58,916 nt of DNA, from positions 1 to 58,916 of the forward strand of contig JAAELL010000489.1 of NCBI GenBank assembly GCA_024226735.1. The letters run 5' to 3'. The notes beneath the pieces were generated by a model. The model saw nothing but the letters and a program-made list of their open reading frames with translations, ran no database searches and was not told the DNA's origin. Source of the DNA: a bacterium (GTDB taxonomy: Bacteria; Planctomycetota; UBA1135; GCA-002686595). Shown here one piece after another: positions 1 to 9,058 of this stretch. Within the stretch, counting starts at the first letter, position 1. Every line of letters starts with the position of its first letter. The translations under genes were made by a program, and so were the position numbers.

Positions 1-3
1 CCC

Positions 4-172
4 CTAGCAGGCTGTCGGAGTAGTCACGATTCGCGAGGCACCGATCCTCGAACGCAGCTCGGCGTCGCGCCAAGGTCCCCAATGGCATCCAACCATGGGA
101 AACTTGTCGCTCCTTGATCTGCGTCCGATGCTCGGCACCTCGCGAATCGTGACTACTCCGACACCCCACTAG
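4..172. mobile_element. Palindromic MITE-like element E1 with CTAG ends
   Basis: A 26-bp perfect inverted repeat lies at 13-38 and 138-163, and the whole stretch is bounded by CTAG at 4-7 and 169-172. The roughly 100-bp centre has no convincing reading frame. CTAG at both ends fits a 4-bp target duplication, as is typical for IS5-group transposition (recalled, not tested). No transposase is encoded, so it would be non-autonomous. The right-hand CTAG is shared with the next element. Confidence 0.6.
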
Positions 173-335
173 TGGGGTGAGTCACTCTTGTGCGGCATTT
201 TGGTCGGTGCGTACGCGTTCGCTGCAAGGCGCAGCGACGGCGCGACTTCGCTGCAAGTCTCGGAGGAGGCGCAACGCAGCAGCGGGCGGGTACGGGCCGA
301 CCAAAATGCCGCACAAGAGTGAATCACACCACTAG
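169..335. mobile_element. Palindromic MITE-like element E2 (family shared with E3 and E4)
   Basis: Inverted arms of 46 nt at 169-214 and 290-335 differ at only four positions and end in CTAG. The centre resembles the reverse complement of the element at 32081-32264 and, more weakly, the one at 23981-24147. A long open frame runs from inside this element into the next gene, but the codons inside it are only the repeat; they are not counted as coding. Confidence 0.7.
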
Positions 336-387
336 CTGGGCCAGCCGCGCTCGAGATCCCCCATCCAACACCCGGAAAGCCCCTGCC

Positions 388-1491
388 ATGATTCTCGCCA
401 CGCTTCCGTTACTCGGCCTCTTGTCGCTTCCGATGCAGTCCGGGCAGGTGCTCTGGATCTCGGCGAGCAACGGCGGGCTGTACCGCATCGTGGACTACGC
501 GAGCTCCGCGCCGACAGGTCAGCTCGTGGGTATCTTGAACCCTGGGATGTTCGATATCGCGGTCAACCCGGTCGACGGACAACTCTACGGCATCCGTTCG
601 GGCCAGCTCTATGAGATCGACAAGACGAACGCCCAGACTGCGCTCGTCCCGATCGCCGGAACGGTCGGCGAAAACAGCCTTGGCGCGGCGCCCAATGGCC
701 TGCTCTACAGCCGATCGGGCCACGGCTTGTACGTCACGGACCCCGTGAACCAGACGTCGATGCTCGTCGGCCACACCGGTCGCACGGCCACGGGCGACGT
801 TGCGGTCGACGTCGATGGTTTCCTGATCGGGTCCGTCAATCCGAACCACCTCGACCGTGTCGACCCCGCGACCGGCCAATCGACGCTGATCGGCTCGCTT
901 GGGATCAACAACGCCAACGGCCTCGAGATCGACTGCGACGGCACGATCTACGCGTTCAACCACGGCATGCACACGGTCGACCGCACGACGGGGGCGGCGA
1001 CCTACCACGCCTCCCTGCCCATCACGGGCATCACCTGGGGGGCCGCGTTCGAGGGCGCTCCCCCGTGCACGCCCGGCACGAGCTACTGCTCGCCGGCCCT
1101 GCCGAACTCGACAGGGTTCCCCGCGACGCTCGCGACCGATGGCAGCAACCTCGTCGCCGACAACGACCTGACGCTGATCGCGGACGCGCTCCCCCCGGGC
1201 GAGTTCGGCTACTTCCTCGTCGGCTCGAACCAGGGCTCGTTCATGCCACCGGGCAGCCAGGGCATCCTGTGCCTCACCTGCGGGTTCACCGGGTGTGGTG
1301 GGATCGGCCGCTTCAACGGACCGGGCGAGATCATCCAAGGGCCGACCGGCAGCCTCGTCGTCGACCTGACGTCGCTCCCGCTCTCTCCGCCGCAGGCGGT
1401 GCAACCCGGCGAGACGTGGAACTTCCAGTGCTGGTTCCGCGACCTCGGGTCGAACAACTTCACCGACGCCGTCTCGATCACGTTCGAGTAG
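388..1491 (+). CDS. Exported propeller-like protein with planctomycete C-terminal module
   Basis: 367 aa. The ATG at 388 was chosen because it starts a signal peptide (MILATLPLLGLLSLPMQSG); the same frame is open upstream only because it reads through repeat E2. Residues about 20-225 contain repeated stretches of the type G-x-LY-x-ID and ATGD-V-AVD-x-DGFL, as in NHL/YVTN-type beta-propellers. From about residue 231 comes the module GTSYCSPALPNSTG ... FGYFLVGSNQG ... PGETWNFQCWFRD ... NFTDAV, shared with four other proteins here. No catalytic residues are recognised, so it is probably a secreted structural or binding protein. It ends 6 nt before the convergent gene at 1498. Confidence 0.85.
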   Translation: MILATLPLLGLLSLPMQSGQVLWISASNGGLYRIVDYASSAPTGQLVGILNPGMFDIAVNPVDGQLYGIRSGQLYEIDKTNAQTALVPIAGTVGENSLGAAPNGLLYSRSGHGLYVTDPVNQTSMLVGHTGRTATGDVAVDVDGFLIGSVNPNHLDRVDPATGQSTLIGSLGINNANGLEIDCDGTIYAFNHGMHTVDRTTGAATYHASLPITGITWGAAFEGAPPCTPGTSYCSPALPNSTGFPATLATDGSNLVADNDLTLIADALPPGEFGYFLVGSNQGSFMPPGSQGILCLTCGFTGCGGIGRFNGPGEIIQGPTGSLVVDLTSLPLSPPQAVQPGETWNFQCWFRDLGSNNFTDAVSITFE

Positions 1492-1497
1492 GAACCG

Positions 1498-2670
1498 TCA
1501 GCGCACGACTCGGTCGGGCAGCGAGATCACACCGCCGCTACGCACGACCGCGTCGCCGACGAGCTTGCCGTCGATCTTCTCGACGTGGATTCCCGCCCCC
1601 GTACGCGCATCGAGCTTGGGGACGTCGGTCAGGAAGCGGCCGACGAACATGCTTCCGCTCGTCGCCCACAGGGCGTACTCGAACTCCCCGACGAGCTCGA
1701 TGTCGTTGCACGTGAGCGTGCTGGCCTTCTGCAGCGCGATCGCGGAGTCGTTCGGGCCGATGATCTTGATGTGGGCGTCCTCGGCGAGGATGTGCCCGTC
1801 GTGCTCGAGCCCGATCGGCGTGTTGTTCTTCTTGTGGGCGCGCAGCACGGTCGGCGTGTTGTGCAGGTCGATCCGGCCGCCATTGTTGATCGTCAGGTTG
1901 TTCGACTTGGTCCAACACGTCACGCGGGCGGAGGAGCAGCCGAGCTTGATCAGCCCATAGGTGCGAACCGAGAGGTTCCCGTTGCCGAGCTCGAGCGACG
2001 CGTCGTCGCGCTCGTCGAACGCGACGACGCCGTGGTGGGTCGCGAGGATTCCCGAGAAGGTCTCGTCGTCCGCTTTCTCGTGCAGATGGGCGTTCAGGCG
2101 CACGCGACCGCGCAGCGTCACCCGCCCGCCATGGTCCGCCCAGATCCCCGCGTCCGAATGACTGCGCAGCTGCACGTCGACATCCTTCAGGATCACGTGC
2201 GCCGGGCCGTAGACGTGCACGCCACGCCGCTGGCTCTTCGAGAACGAGCCGATCTGCACGCGCTCGAAGCGCCACGAGCCCTCGAAGACCTCGATCATGC
2301 GGCGCTCGCCGTTCCACGCCAGGACCGCCGGCTCGTCTCCGTCCGGACCGACGAAGCGCACGTCCGCGCCGGGCCGCATGCGGTGCATGAGCTCGAGCGA
2401 ACGCTCCGGCATCCCGGCGCCGCCAGTCGTCTTGTACTCCCCCGCCGCGAGGCGAATCGTGACCGACTCGGTGAGCGGATCGCTCAGTTTCGCGAGCGCG
2501 GCCGAGAGCGTCCGCAGCGGCTTGCGCTTCGTGCCCTTGTCCCCGTCGTCGCCGCGCGCGGGATCGACGAACAGCTCGTTCGCGGCCGCCGTCGGCGTTG
2601 GTGCGGGTTCCGAGCGGACGAGATAGAGGGCGGGAACGAGGACGGACGCGATCGTGAATATGCGCAGCAT
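1498..2670 (-). CDS. Exported right-handed beta-helix protein
   Basis: 390 aa. The start is the ATG at 2670 (MLRIFTIASVLVPALYLVRS, a signal sequence); an in-frame GTG at 2694 would add only charged residues before it. The mature N-terminus ELFVDPARGDDGDKGTKRKP matches the DUF1565-like opening common to parallel beta-helix proteins. The rest consists of short beta-strand repeats (GIWADHGGRVTLRGRVRL, NNLTINNGGRIDLHN). It lacks the C-terminal module of its neighbours. The function is unknown; a polysaccharide-binding or structural role is possible. Only 24 nt separate its start from the stop of the kinase remnant. Confidence 0.8.
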   Translation of the reverse strand: MLRIFTIASVLVPALYLVRSEPAPTPTAAANELFVDPARGDDGDKGTKRKPLRTLSAALAKLSDPLTESVTIRLAAGEYKTTGGAGMPERSLELMHRMRPGADVRFVGPDGDEPAVLAWNGERRMIEVFEGSWRFERVQIGSFSKSQRRGVHVYGPAHVILKDVDVQLRSHSDAGIWADHGGRVTLRGRVRLNAHLHEKADDETFSGILATHHGVVAFDERDDASLELGNGNLSVRTYGLIKLGCSSARVTCWTKSNNLTINNGGRIDLHNTPTVLRAHKKNNTPIGLEHDGHILAEDAHIKIIGPNDSAIALQKASTLTCNDIELVGEFEYALWATSGSMFVGRFLTDVPKLDARTGAGIHVEKIDGKLVGDAVVRSGGVISLPDRVVR

Positions 2671-2694
2671 GCCCACGACTCTAACCCCGATCAC

Positions 2695-2910
2695 TCACTC
2701 GAGCTCTTTCGTCCAGCGTTCGACCTCGGCAGGCTTGCTCCAGGCCTCGTAGAGGCCAACCAAGCGCCAGGACACACTGGCGCCGATTCGGTTCCTTGGC
2801 GAGCGCACGCACCCCGAGCACCTCGAACGCGAGCAGGAGGTCCGACTCAGCCTCCTCGAACCGCAAGCTCTCCTCGGCGTCCTCGAACAACTGACTCAGA
2901 GGGACGGATC
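2695..2910 (-). pseudogene. C-terminal remnant of a TPR-type Ser/Thr kinase gene
   Basis: Read right to left, the first part encodes LSQLFEDAEESLRFEEAES followed by DLLLAFEVLG. The frame then shifts and continues as LVGLYEAWSKPAEVERWTKE, then LE and a TGA at 2697-2695. This matches the C-terminal tail I recall for planctomycete protein kinases with TPR repeats (L-x-x-LYEAW-x-KP). Removing one T from the CGCTTGG run near 2763 joins the frames as VLALVGLYEAW. No kinase domain lies upstream, so this is a scrap left by deletion. Confidence 0.6.
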
Positions 2911-2994
2911 CGCAGCGCGGACCCGCCCTCCTTGCCACCCCATTCGGGGCCCGCACCGGTGAATCCCATCTCCACCGCTTGTCGTGCTCGCGCC

Positions 2995-4179
2995 CTACTG
3001 CCACTCGATCCAGACGCCGTCCGTGAAGTTGGAGGTCGGCGCGACCTCGATGTCGCGGAACCAGCACTGGAAGCGCCACGTCTCGCCCGGAAGGATCGCG
3101 CGCGGCGGCGTCACCGGCACGACCAGGGGATCGACCTCGATCGAGATTGCACCGAGCGAGCCCGAGTTGCCGACCTGCGACACGAAACGGCCGATCTGGT
3201 GCCCGAGACACAGGTTGCCGTTCGATCCTCCGGGACCTGCGACGAAGCCGTCGTTCATCGACCCGAGGAAGTATCCGAACTGGTCCTGCGGCAAGTCGAC
3301 CGCGCTGAGCCTGAGCGCCGAGAGTGCGACGATGTTGCTGCCAACGGCGCGAATGGAAGCGGACTGGCCGGTCGAGTTCGGCACCGCCGGTCCGCAGTAG
3401 TTCGTGCCGAGCGACATCGACGTGCGATCGATGACTCCGAAGACGTCGCCGACGAGCCCCCCGTCCTTGATGTCGACGAGCATCCCGTTCGGCGGGAACT
3501 CGTCGATCACGATCACCCGGCCGTCGCCCGCGAAGCGCGTCCCGTAGTTCTCGAGCAGCGCGTCCGCCGGCGTCGAGAGGTGCGCCGCGACGCCCTGGCT
3601 CTGCAGCTGAAAGAGGATCTCGTCCTCGATCAGGTCGGCCGGCATGCCGGGGAGGGTCGGCACGAATGCGGCGCCACCTCCAACGTCGAGCAGAACGTGC
3701 CCGGGCCCGCCCATCGCATCGAAACCCGACGTCATTCCCTCGAGCGAGAACAACCCGTCCATCTTGCCGGGCTCGGTCGACGCGATGCGGTCGAGCCCCT
3801 CGTTGGTCTCGTCCTTCCAGTAGTCGATGCTGTCGTCACCGAAGTGCGGCTTGGGCACGACGGTGAGCTTGTTGCCGGCGCGCGTGAGCGAGACCTGATT
3901 GCCGAACTCGGGCGGCATCCCGGCGACGACGGCCGCGGCCTTGGCCTCCATCCGCTGCTGCGCGGTCGGCCGGGCCAGGATCGAGGCATCGATCGTCACC
4001 TCCCAGCTCAACAGGTACGCCTCCCCGTTGCGCGAGTCACGTACGGCGATGCTCACGCCGAACTGTCCCGTGCGCGTCGGATCGCCGGTCTCGAGGCTCT
4101 GCCGCTGCGCGCTCACGGGGAGAGCCATGAGGCCCGCGAGTCCAAGGAGAAGGAAGCTTCGCATGCGATTCGTCTTCAT
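2995..4179 (-). CDS. Exported protein with planctomycete C-terminal module
   Basis: 394 aa. The start at 4179 (MKTNRMRSFLLLGLAGLMAL, signal peptide ending near VSAQ) was chosen over an earlier in-frame ATG at 4230 that lacks signal character; ATG 4164 is an alternative. The middle (about 25-255) is unrecognised, apart from a segment GTRFAGDGRVIVIDEFPPNG. From about residue 258 comes the module GTNYCGPAVPNSTG ... DQFGYFLGS ... GNLCLGHQIGRF ... PGETWRFQCWFRD. The function is unknown; it is likely secreted. Confidence 0.8.
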   Translation of the reverse strand: MKTNRMRSFLLLGLAGLMALPVSAQRQSLETGDPTRTGQFGVSIAVRDSRNGEAYLLSWEVTIDASILARPTAQQRMEAKAAAVVAGMPPEFGNQVSLTRAGNKLTVVPKPHFGDDSIDYWKDETNEGLDRIASTEPGKMDGLFSLEGMTSGFDAMGGPGHVLLDVGGGAAFVPTLPGMPADLIEDEILFQLQSQGVAAHLSTPADALLENYGTRFAGDGRVIVIDEFPPNGMLVDIKDGGLVGDVFGVIDRTSMSLGTNYCGPAVPNSTGQSASIRAVGSNIVALSALRLSAVDLPQDQFGYFLGSMNDGFVAGPGGSNGNLCLGHQIGRFVSQVGNSGSLGAISIEVDPLVVPVTPPRAILPGETWRFQCWFRDIEVAPTSNFTDGVWIEWQ

Positions 4180-4354
4180 TTGCGTGTCCGCACCGCGTGG
4201 CGTCGTAAAAAGGCGAGACGCTGTCGGCACGTGGCCGATGACCCGGGCGGCGCGGCTCCGCCCACAGCTGCTTCGCGCGGTCCGTCCCCATTCCGACCGA
4301 ATCCGGAAAAAACGGCCGCGAACCTGCGGGGCACGGACCGGTAGGCTGGAACGC

Positions 4355-4882
4355 GTGGTCGCACCTGATGGCGTCGAGATCGACTGGGCCGACTTCTTCG
4401 GCCGCTACCGTCCGCTGGCCGTGCGGGTCGCACGCGGGCTCGTCGGGACGCCCGAGCGCGCCGAGGAGCTCGTGCAGGAGGCCGCGCGCAGCCTGTTCGA
4501 GCGCGTCCAGAGTCAGAACGTACGCTTCGACTCGGTCGCGCATGCGCGCAACAGCTTCCTGCGGACGACGAAGAACCTGGCTGTCAGCCACGCGCGACGC
4601 GCGGGCAGACGGCCCGCGGTCCACTCGTTCGAGGACGCGGGAGAGCCGATCGTCCCGACGCCGGAGCCGCCCGCGAACGAGCTCGGCCCGCGGCTCGCGG
4701 ACGCGCTGGCCGCCCTGAGCCCCCCCGAGCGCGAGGCCCTGCGGCAGCGCTACCTCGAGGGCCTCTCCTACAAGGAGATCGCAGCGCGGACCGCGACCCC
4801 GATCTCCACGCTGCACGCGCGGGTGGAGGCGGCGCTGCGAAAGATTCGGGGTAGGATCGGAAAGGACGCGCCGCCGGCGTAG
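4355..4882 (+). CDS. ECF-family RNA polymerase sigma factor (cassette 1)
   Basis: 175 aa from a GTG at 4355. Region 2 is seen as FFGRYRPLAVRVARGLVGTP then ERAEELVQEAARSLFERV, and region 4 as LAALSPPEREALRQRYLEGL then SYKEIAARTATPISTLHARV, a typical helix-turn-helix. The longer upstream open frame overlaps the opposite-strand gene and has no sigma homology. The anti-sigma-like gene starts 12 nt downstream and the CHAT gene follows, so the three form one operon. By family knowledge it should redirect RNA polymerase when released by its partner. The start is moderately certain because no strong ribosome site is visible. Confidence 0.85.
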   Translation: MVAPDGVEIDWADFFGRYRPLAVRVARGLVGTPERAEELVQEAARSLFERVQSQNVRFDSVAHARNSFLRTTKNLAVSHARRAGRRPAVHSFEDAGEPIVPTPEPPANELGPRLADALAALSPPEREALRQRYLEGLSYKEIAARTATPISTLHARVEAALRKIRGRIGKDAPPA

Positions 4883-4894
4883 GAGAAGACGCCC

Positions 4895-5593
4895 ATGGCA
4901 TGCACAAACGAGAACGCCCAGAACATCGCAGCGTTGACCGCCGGTCGGCTGAGGGCGGACGCGATCGACGAGCTGCTCGCGCACATCGACACGTGCGAAC
5001 CGTGTTCGAGCGAGCTCGACGACGCGGCGGCGGTGGTCGCCACCCTCGAGCACGATTCGCGCGCCAGCCCGCCACTCGGATGGATCGCGGCGGCAGCCGC
5101 CGCGATCCTCGCGATCTCGCTGGCGGTCGTCTTCGCCACGCGCAGCTCGAGCGACGTCCGCGTCGCGACGCTCGCCGACTTGACGCCCCTGCCCGCCCCA
5201 CAGTCCGTTCTGCGCGGCGCGGATGCGCAAGCGAGCGCGGAGTGGGAGCGCGCGATCGAGGCCCACAAGAGCGGTGACTACGCCACCGCCGCGCGCAGCT
5301 TCGAGGCTGCCGCCGCGGATCCGGACTTGAGCGCCACGGCCCTGTTGTACGCGGGGCTCGGACACGCGCAGACCGGCGAGCTGGACGCCGCCCGCAGGAC
5401 GCTCGCCGCGGCGAGCGCATCCGCGACGGACCTCGTACGCGAACAGGCCCTCTGGTACCTCGCCAACGCCGAGCTCGCCGCCGAGAACCCGAGCGCCGCA
5501 CGCGCGACTCTTACGCGACTGATCGCGCTCGACGGCGACTACGCCCTGCTCGCGAGCGACGTCCTCGAGCAGCTCGTGGGTGCCGGCCTCTGA
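4895..5593 (+). CDS. Membrane anti-sigma-like protein with zinc-finger motif and TPR tail
   Basis: 232 aa, ATG at 4895 with AGGAGA about 9 nt upstream. Residues 30-37 form H-x3-C-x2-C (HIDTCEPC), the zinc-binding motif of zf-HC2 anti-sigma factors. A membrane segment lies at about 62-81 (IAAAAAAILAISLAVVFATR). The exported half has TPR-like helices (AIEAHKSGDYATAARSFEAA, ALLYAGLGHAQTGELDAARR). Position directly after a sigma gene supports control of that sigma factor. The TPR part could be the sensor, or could bind the TPR-CHAT product encoded next. Its stop overlaps the probable true start of the CHAT gene. Confidence 0.82.
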   Translation: MACTNENAQNIAALTAGRLRADAIDELLAHIDTCEPCSSELDDAAAVVATLEHDSRASPPLGWIAAAAAAILAISLAVVFATRSSSDVRVATLADLTPLPAPQSVLRGADAQASAEWERAIEAHKSGDYATAARSFEAAAADPDLSATALLYAGLGHAQTGELDAARRTLAAASASATDLVREQALWYLANAELAAENPSAARATLTRLIALDGDYALLASDVLEQLVGAGL

Positions 5594-5676
5594 AACTGCA
5601 GAGCCTCAGATCGGGCGCGGCACTCCTCGCCATCGCACTCCTTGGCGCTGCCGATGCGGCGGCCCAAGGTTGGGCG

Positions 5677-8277
5677 GTGGCGCTGCGGCGCGCCACGACG
5701 CTGCGCGCCGCGGCCCAGCATCGCGAGGAGGCGCGCGTCGCCTCGGACGGCGGGGCGCACGCCGAGGCGCTCGAGCATCTCGACGCATGCGTCCGCCTGC
5801 ACGGGGAGGTGGGCGCCTTCGGCGCCATCGCCCACGACCACCGCTTGCGCGGCGACGCGTTCACCTGGCTCGGCCGGCCGGTCGCGGCGCTCTCCGCCTA
5901 CGAGGCCGCGACCGAGGTCGCGACCGAGCACGGGCTCGCGCCTCCGGTCCCGGCCGCCCAGCTCGGCGCGTGGTACGCGTGGTTCGGGCGCTACGAAGAG
6001 GCACGGGCGTTGCTCGACGAGGCGCTCGTGGCCGCTGCCGCCGACCCCGCGGCGCGCGCGCGCGTCCTGTCGACGCTAGCGACGCTCGAGAGTGCCCGCG
6101 GTCGCTACGCGGACGCGCTGCGCCTGCTCGACCGCTCGCTCGCGGCGAGCCGTGAAGCGGGCGATTCCGCGGCGGAGGGCGCGACGCTCGTCTTGAAGGG
6201 TGGCATGGAGTCGGAGCTTGGCCGCGCCGCCGCCGCGGAGGACACGATCCGCGCTGGCCTGGAGCGACTCGACCCAGCGCGCATGCCGATCCAGTGCGCG
6301 TACGCGTGGATGCAGATCGGACTCGCTCGCATCGACGCCGGAAGGCCGGCGGACGCGCTGCCGCTCCTCGACCGCGCGCGCGACGCATTCGCGGCGAGCG
6401 ATTTCGCGGTCGGCCGCGCCGAGGTGCTCCAGCACCGCGCCCGCGCGCTCCTCGACCTGGACCAGCTCGAGTCGGCGGAAGCGGCGTGGGAGGCGGCCGC
6501 GGAGCTGCGCCAACGCGGACGCAACCCGTTTCACCTCGCGCTCGCCCGAACCGGGCTCGGCGACGCGCGCGAACGGCTCGGCGACCTCGCCGGGGCACGT
6601 GCGGCCTACTCGGCGGCAATCGCTGCGGCCGCCGAAGTCGACACCCCCGAGGCCCATTGGCGCGCGTCGTACGGTTTCGGCCGGGTCCTCGAGCGTGACG
6701 GCGCCGAGGCCGAGGCGCTCGTCGCCTACCGGGGAGCGATCGAGTCGGTCGAGTCGATTCGTACGAGCCTCGAGAGCCCCGCGATGCGGCTCGCGTTCCT
6801 CGCCGACAAGCTCGGGCTGTACCGCCGCACCGCGCGATTGTGTGCCCGCGCGGGCGAGCTCGACGCCGCGTTCGAGTGGAGCGAGGCGGCCAAGGCCAGG
6901 ACGCTGCTCGAACGTTTCCGCGTGGACGACACGACGCAGGCCGCGGATGGAAGCGGGGCACGCGCGCGCCTCGCCCGCGCGGAGTCCGCGCTCGCGCTCG
7001 TCGAGATCAAGGCGTCGAGCGCGCTCCGCGCGAGCCCGAGCGCTGAGGTCCAGGCCGACTTCGGCGGGCGCCTCGCGGCGGCCCGCGCCGCGCACACCGA
7101 GGCCTCTCGGGCATTCGCACGCGCCGCACCGCGGCGCGCCCACCTGTCCGGCGAGGCCGAGTCTCCGTCGCTCGCGACGGTATGTGCACGGCTGACCGCG
7201 GACACGGCGGTCGTCGAGTACCTCCTCGACGCCGAGTTCGGCGCCGCCTTCATCCTGCGCCGCGAGGGCGCGTCGTTCATCGAGCTCGACGTCACGAGCG
7301 CCGACGTCGACGCATGGTCGAGGAGCCTGCGCGCCCCCATCGACGCGCTGCGTGAAGGCCGCACGAGCATCACGGGTCTGGGGTTCGACGTGCGCGCATC
7401 GCGCAGCGCCTACGACGCGCTCGTACTCCCCTTGGCGGACGAGCTCGAAGGCTGCCGCGAAGTGTGGATCGTCCCCGACGACGTACTGTGGCGCCTGCCT
7501 TTCGCGGCTCTCTCCGCGCAGCGCGAGCCCCGCCGTATCGACCCGCGCGAAGCGTACGTCCAGCACCGCGGCACGCGGTTCTGGGTCGAGGACGTCGCGC
7601 TCGGTGTCCTGCCCTGCGCAGGACTCCTGGTCGCGGATCGCGCGCGGCCGGAGACCGATCCACGCCCGCCGCTGCTGTTCGCCGACCCGCAGCCGCTGCC
7701 GCAGGGTGGGCGCGCGCTCGCCGCAGCGCGCGATGAGATCGACACTGTCGCCGCGGCACTGCACGCCGACCGGCCGCGGTCCGTGCACGGTACGGAGGCG
7801 ACCGAGCGAGCGGCCAAGCGCGCCCTCGCCGGCGCCAGCTGGGCGCATTTCGCGGTGCATGGCGAGCTGAACGACACGGCCCCGGCGTACTCGCGGCTCG
7901 TGCTGGCGCCAGGTGCGGGGGAGGACGGGTACCTGCACGCGTTCGAGGTCGAGAACCTCGAACTGCGCGCCGACCACATCGTGCTCTCCGCGTGCGAGAC
8001 GGCCGGCAGCGCGGGCGCGGGCGAGGGTATGCTCGGCCTGCCGCGCGCCTTCCTCATCGCCGGAGCACGGTCGGTCCTGGCGACCGGATGGACGCTCGAC
8101 GATGCGGCGGCGGCCGAGCTGATGCGGCGCTACTACGCGGCACTCGCGGCCGGCGAACGCGAGCCGGCCGCGCTGCGGACAGCGCAGATCGGGATGCTAC
8201 GCGAGGCAGGGCGCGAGGGGCTGAGCTACGCCCACCCCTTCTTCTGGGCGGGGTTCGTGCTCGTGGGGACGCCCTGA
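5677..8277 (+). CDS. TPR-CHAT (caspase-like) protein, cassette 1
   Basis: 866 aa from the GTG at 5677, the first standard start in frame. The frame is open back to 5590, and those 29 codons encode a signal-peptide-like stretch (SGAALLAIALLGAADAAAQG). A CTG start at 5590, overlapping the previous stop, is therefore likely. Residues about 10-400 are TPR repeats. The C-terminal third is a CHAT domain with His728 in FAVHGELN and Cys773 in LSACETAGS, the caspase-type dyad, and the ending SYAHPFFWAGFVLVG. CHAT proteins are cysteine peptidases or degenerate scaffolds; the dyad here looks intact. It is probably exported and linked to the sigma/anti-sigma pair upstream. Confidence 0.88.
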   Translation: MALRRATTLRAAAQHREEARVASDGGAHAEALEHLDACVRLHGEVGAFGAIAHDHRLRGDAFTWLGRPVAALSAYEAATEVATEHGLAPPVPAAQLGAWYAWFGRYEEARALLDEALVAAAADPAARARVLSTLATLESARGRYADALRLLDRSLAASREAGDSAAEGATLVLKGGMESELGRAAAAEDTIRAGLERLDPARMPIQCAYAWMQIGLARIDAGRPADALPLLDRARDAFAASDFAVGRAEVLQHRARALLDLDQLESAEAAWEAAAELRQRGRNPFHLALARTGLGDARERLGDLAGARAAYSAAIAAAAEVDTPEAHWRASYGFGRVLERDGAEAEALVAYRGAIESVESIRTSLESPAMRLAFLADKLGLYRRTARLCARAGELDAAFEWSEAAKARTLLERFRVDDTTQAADGSGARARLARAESALALVEIKASSALRASPSAEVQADFGGRLAAARAAHTEASRAFARAAPRRAHLSGEAESPSLATVCARLTADTAVVEYLLDAEFGAAFILRREGASFIELDVTSADVDAWSRSLRAPIDALREGRTSITGLGFDVRASRSAYDALVLPLADELEGCREVWIVPDDVLWRLPFAALSAQREPRRIDPREAYVQHRGTRFWVEDVALGVLPCAGLLVADRARPETDPRPPLLFADPQPLPQGGRALAAARDEIDTVAAALHADRPRSVHGTEATERAAKRALAGASWAHFAVHGELNDTAPAYSRLVLAPGAGEDGYLHAFEVENLELRADHIVLSACETAGSAGAGEGMLGLPRAFLIAGARSVLATGWTLDDAAAAELMRRYYAALAAGEREPAALRTAQIGMLREAGREGLSYAHPFFWAGFVLVGTP

Positions 8278-8350
8278 GGAAGGCTCCTTTCCCGTAGCGC
8301 CCCGCCGCGGACGGCGTTCCAGCCATCGACCGACCTCGAGGAGATCATCG

Positions 8351-9058
8351 ATGACGAAACGACACACCCGTCCCGCCGCTCGCGGCTGGGCCGCGCTCGC
8401 GCTCGCTCTCGCATTCACCCAGGCGCAGGCGCCCGGCCAGGACGACCCGGGAGACCCGGTCGATCCGCCCGATGGTCCCTGGGAGCTCGTCGGCTGCCCG
8501 CATGCCCCCGGGCTGTGGCCCAACGACTACGCGCCCAATCGGACCCAGTTCGACGCGGTCTGCCTGCCGTACGCGTGGTGGTTCATGCAGTCGCGTTGGC
8601 AGACCGTCCAGGGGTACCACACGAACTGGCCGACCGTCGCCGTGATCGACAACGACTTCTTCCCGTCGGACGACAGCTCGGTGCGCCCGGAGCTACATCC
8701 CGGCTTCCCCGACGGCAGCGCCTGGGGCCACATCCCTCCCTCCGGGCAGGCGGCTGCGTTCGGCCACCACGGGACCACGGTGCTGTCTCTGCTCGCATCG
8801 AGGGCGGGCAACATGCAGCTCATGGCCGGCATCGCGGGCTCCTGGGTGGGCGTCGCGAACGGCAGCCGCTTCGGCGCGCGCTACCTGCCCATCCGCATCG
8901 GCAACCACCTCGGCGCGCCCCCGTCGCTGCTCGCCGAAGCGCTCGACGCGGCCGTCTATCCCCTTGGCGAGGCGCGGGTCGTCAACGTCAGCAAGGACAT
9001 CGCGAACCTCGACATGGGCATCTACGGGACAGTCACCGCAAAGGCGAAGGTCCGGTAG
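8351..9058 (+). pseudogene. Subtilisin-like (S8) protease gene, truncated before the catalytic serine
   Basis: 235 codons, ATG at 8351 preceded by GAGGAGATC. A signal peptide is followed by a subtilase N-half: Asp100 in TVAVIDNDFF, His140 in FGHHGTTVLSLL, then ARVVNVSKDI, which matches the strand after the substrate-binding region. The frame ends soon after. The segment with the oxyanion Asn and catalytic Ser (about 100 more residues in the family) is absent. Immediately beyond lies the beginning of an unrelated gene on the other strand, so a deletion or rearrangement near 9020-9060 removed the end. A protease-dead secreted product is possible. Confidence 0.65.

Noticed and set aside
190..387. 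Upstream extension of the first protein
   Set aside because: Those codons are repeat E2; a similar peptide arises from E4 on the other strand.
1585..4344. A 919-codon rightward open frame opposite the genes at 1498-4179
   Set aside because: It is antisense to two well-supported exported proteins, is Arg/Asp/Val-rich and featureless, and is expected from codon bias at this GC content.
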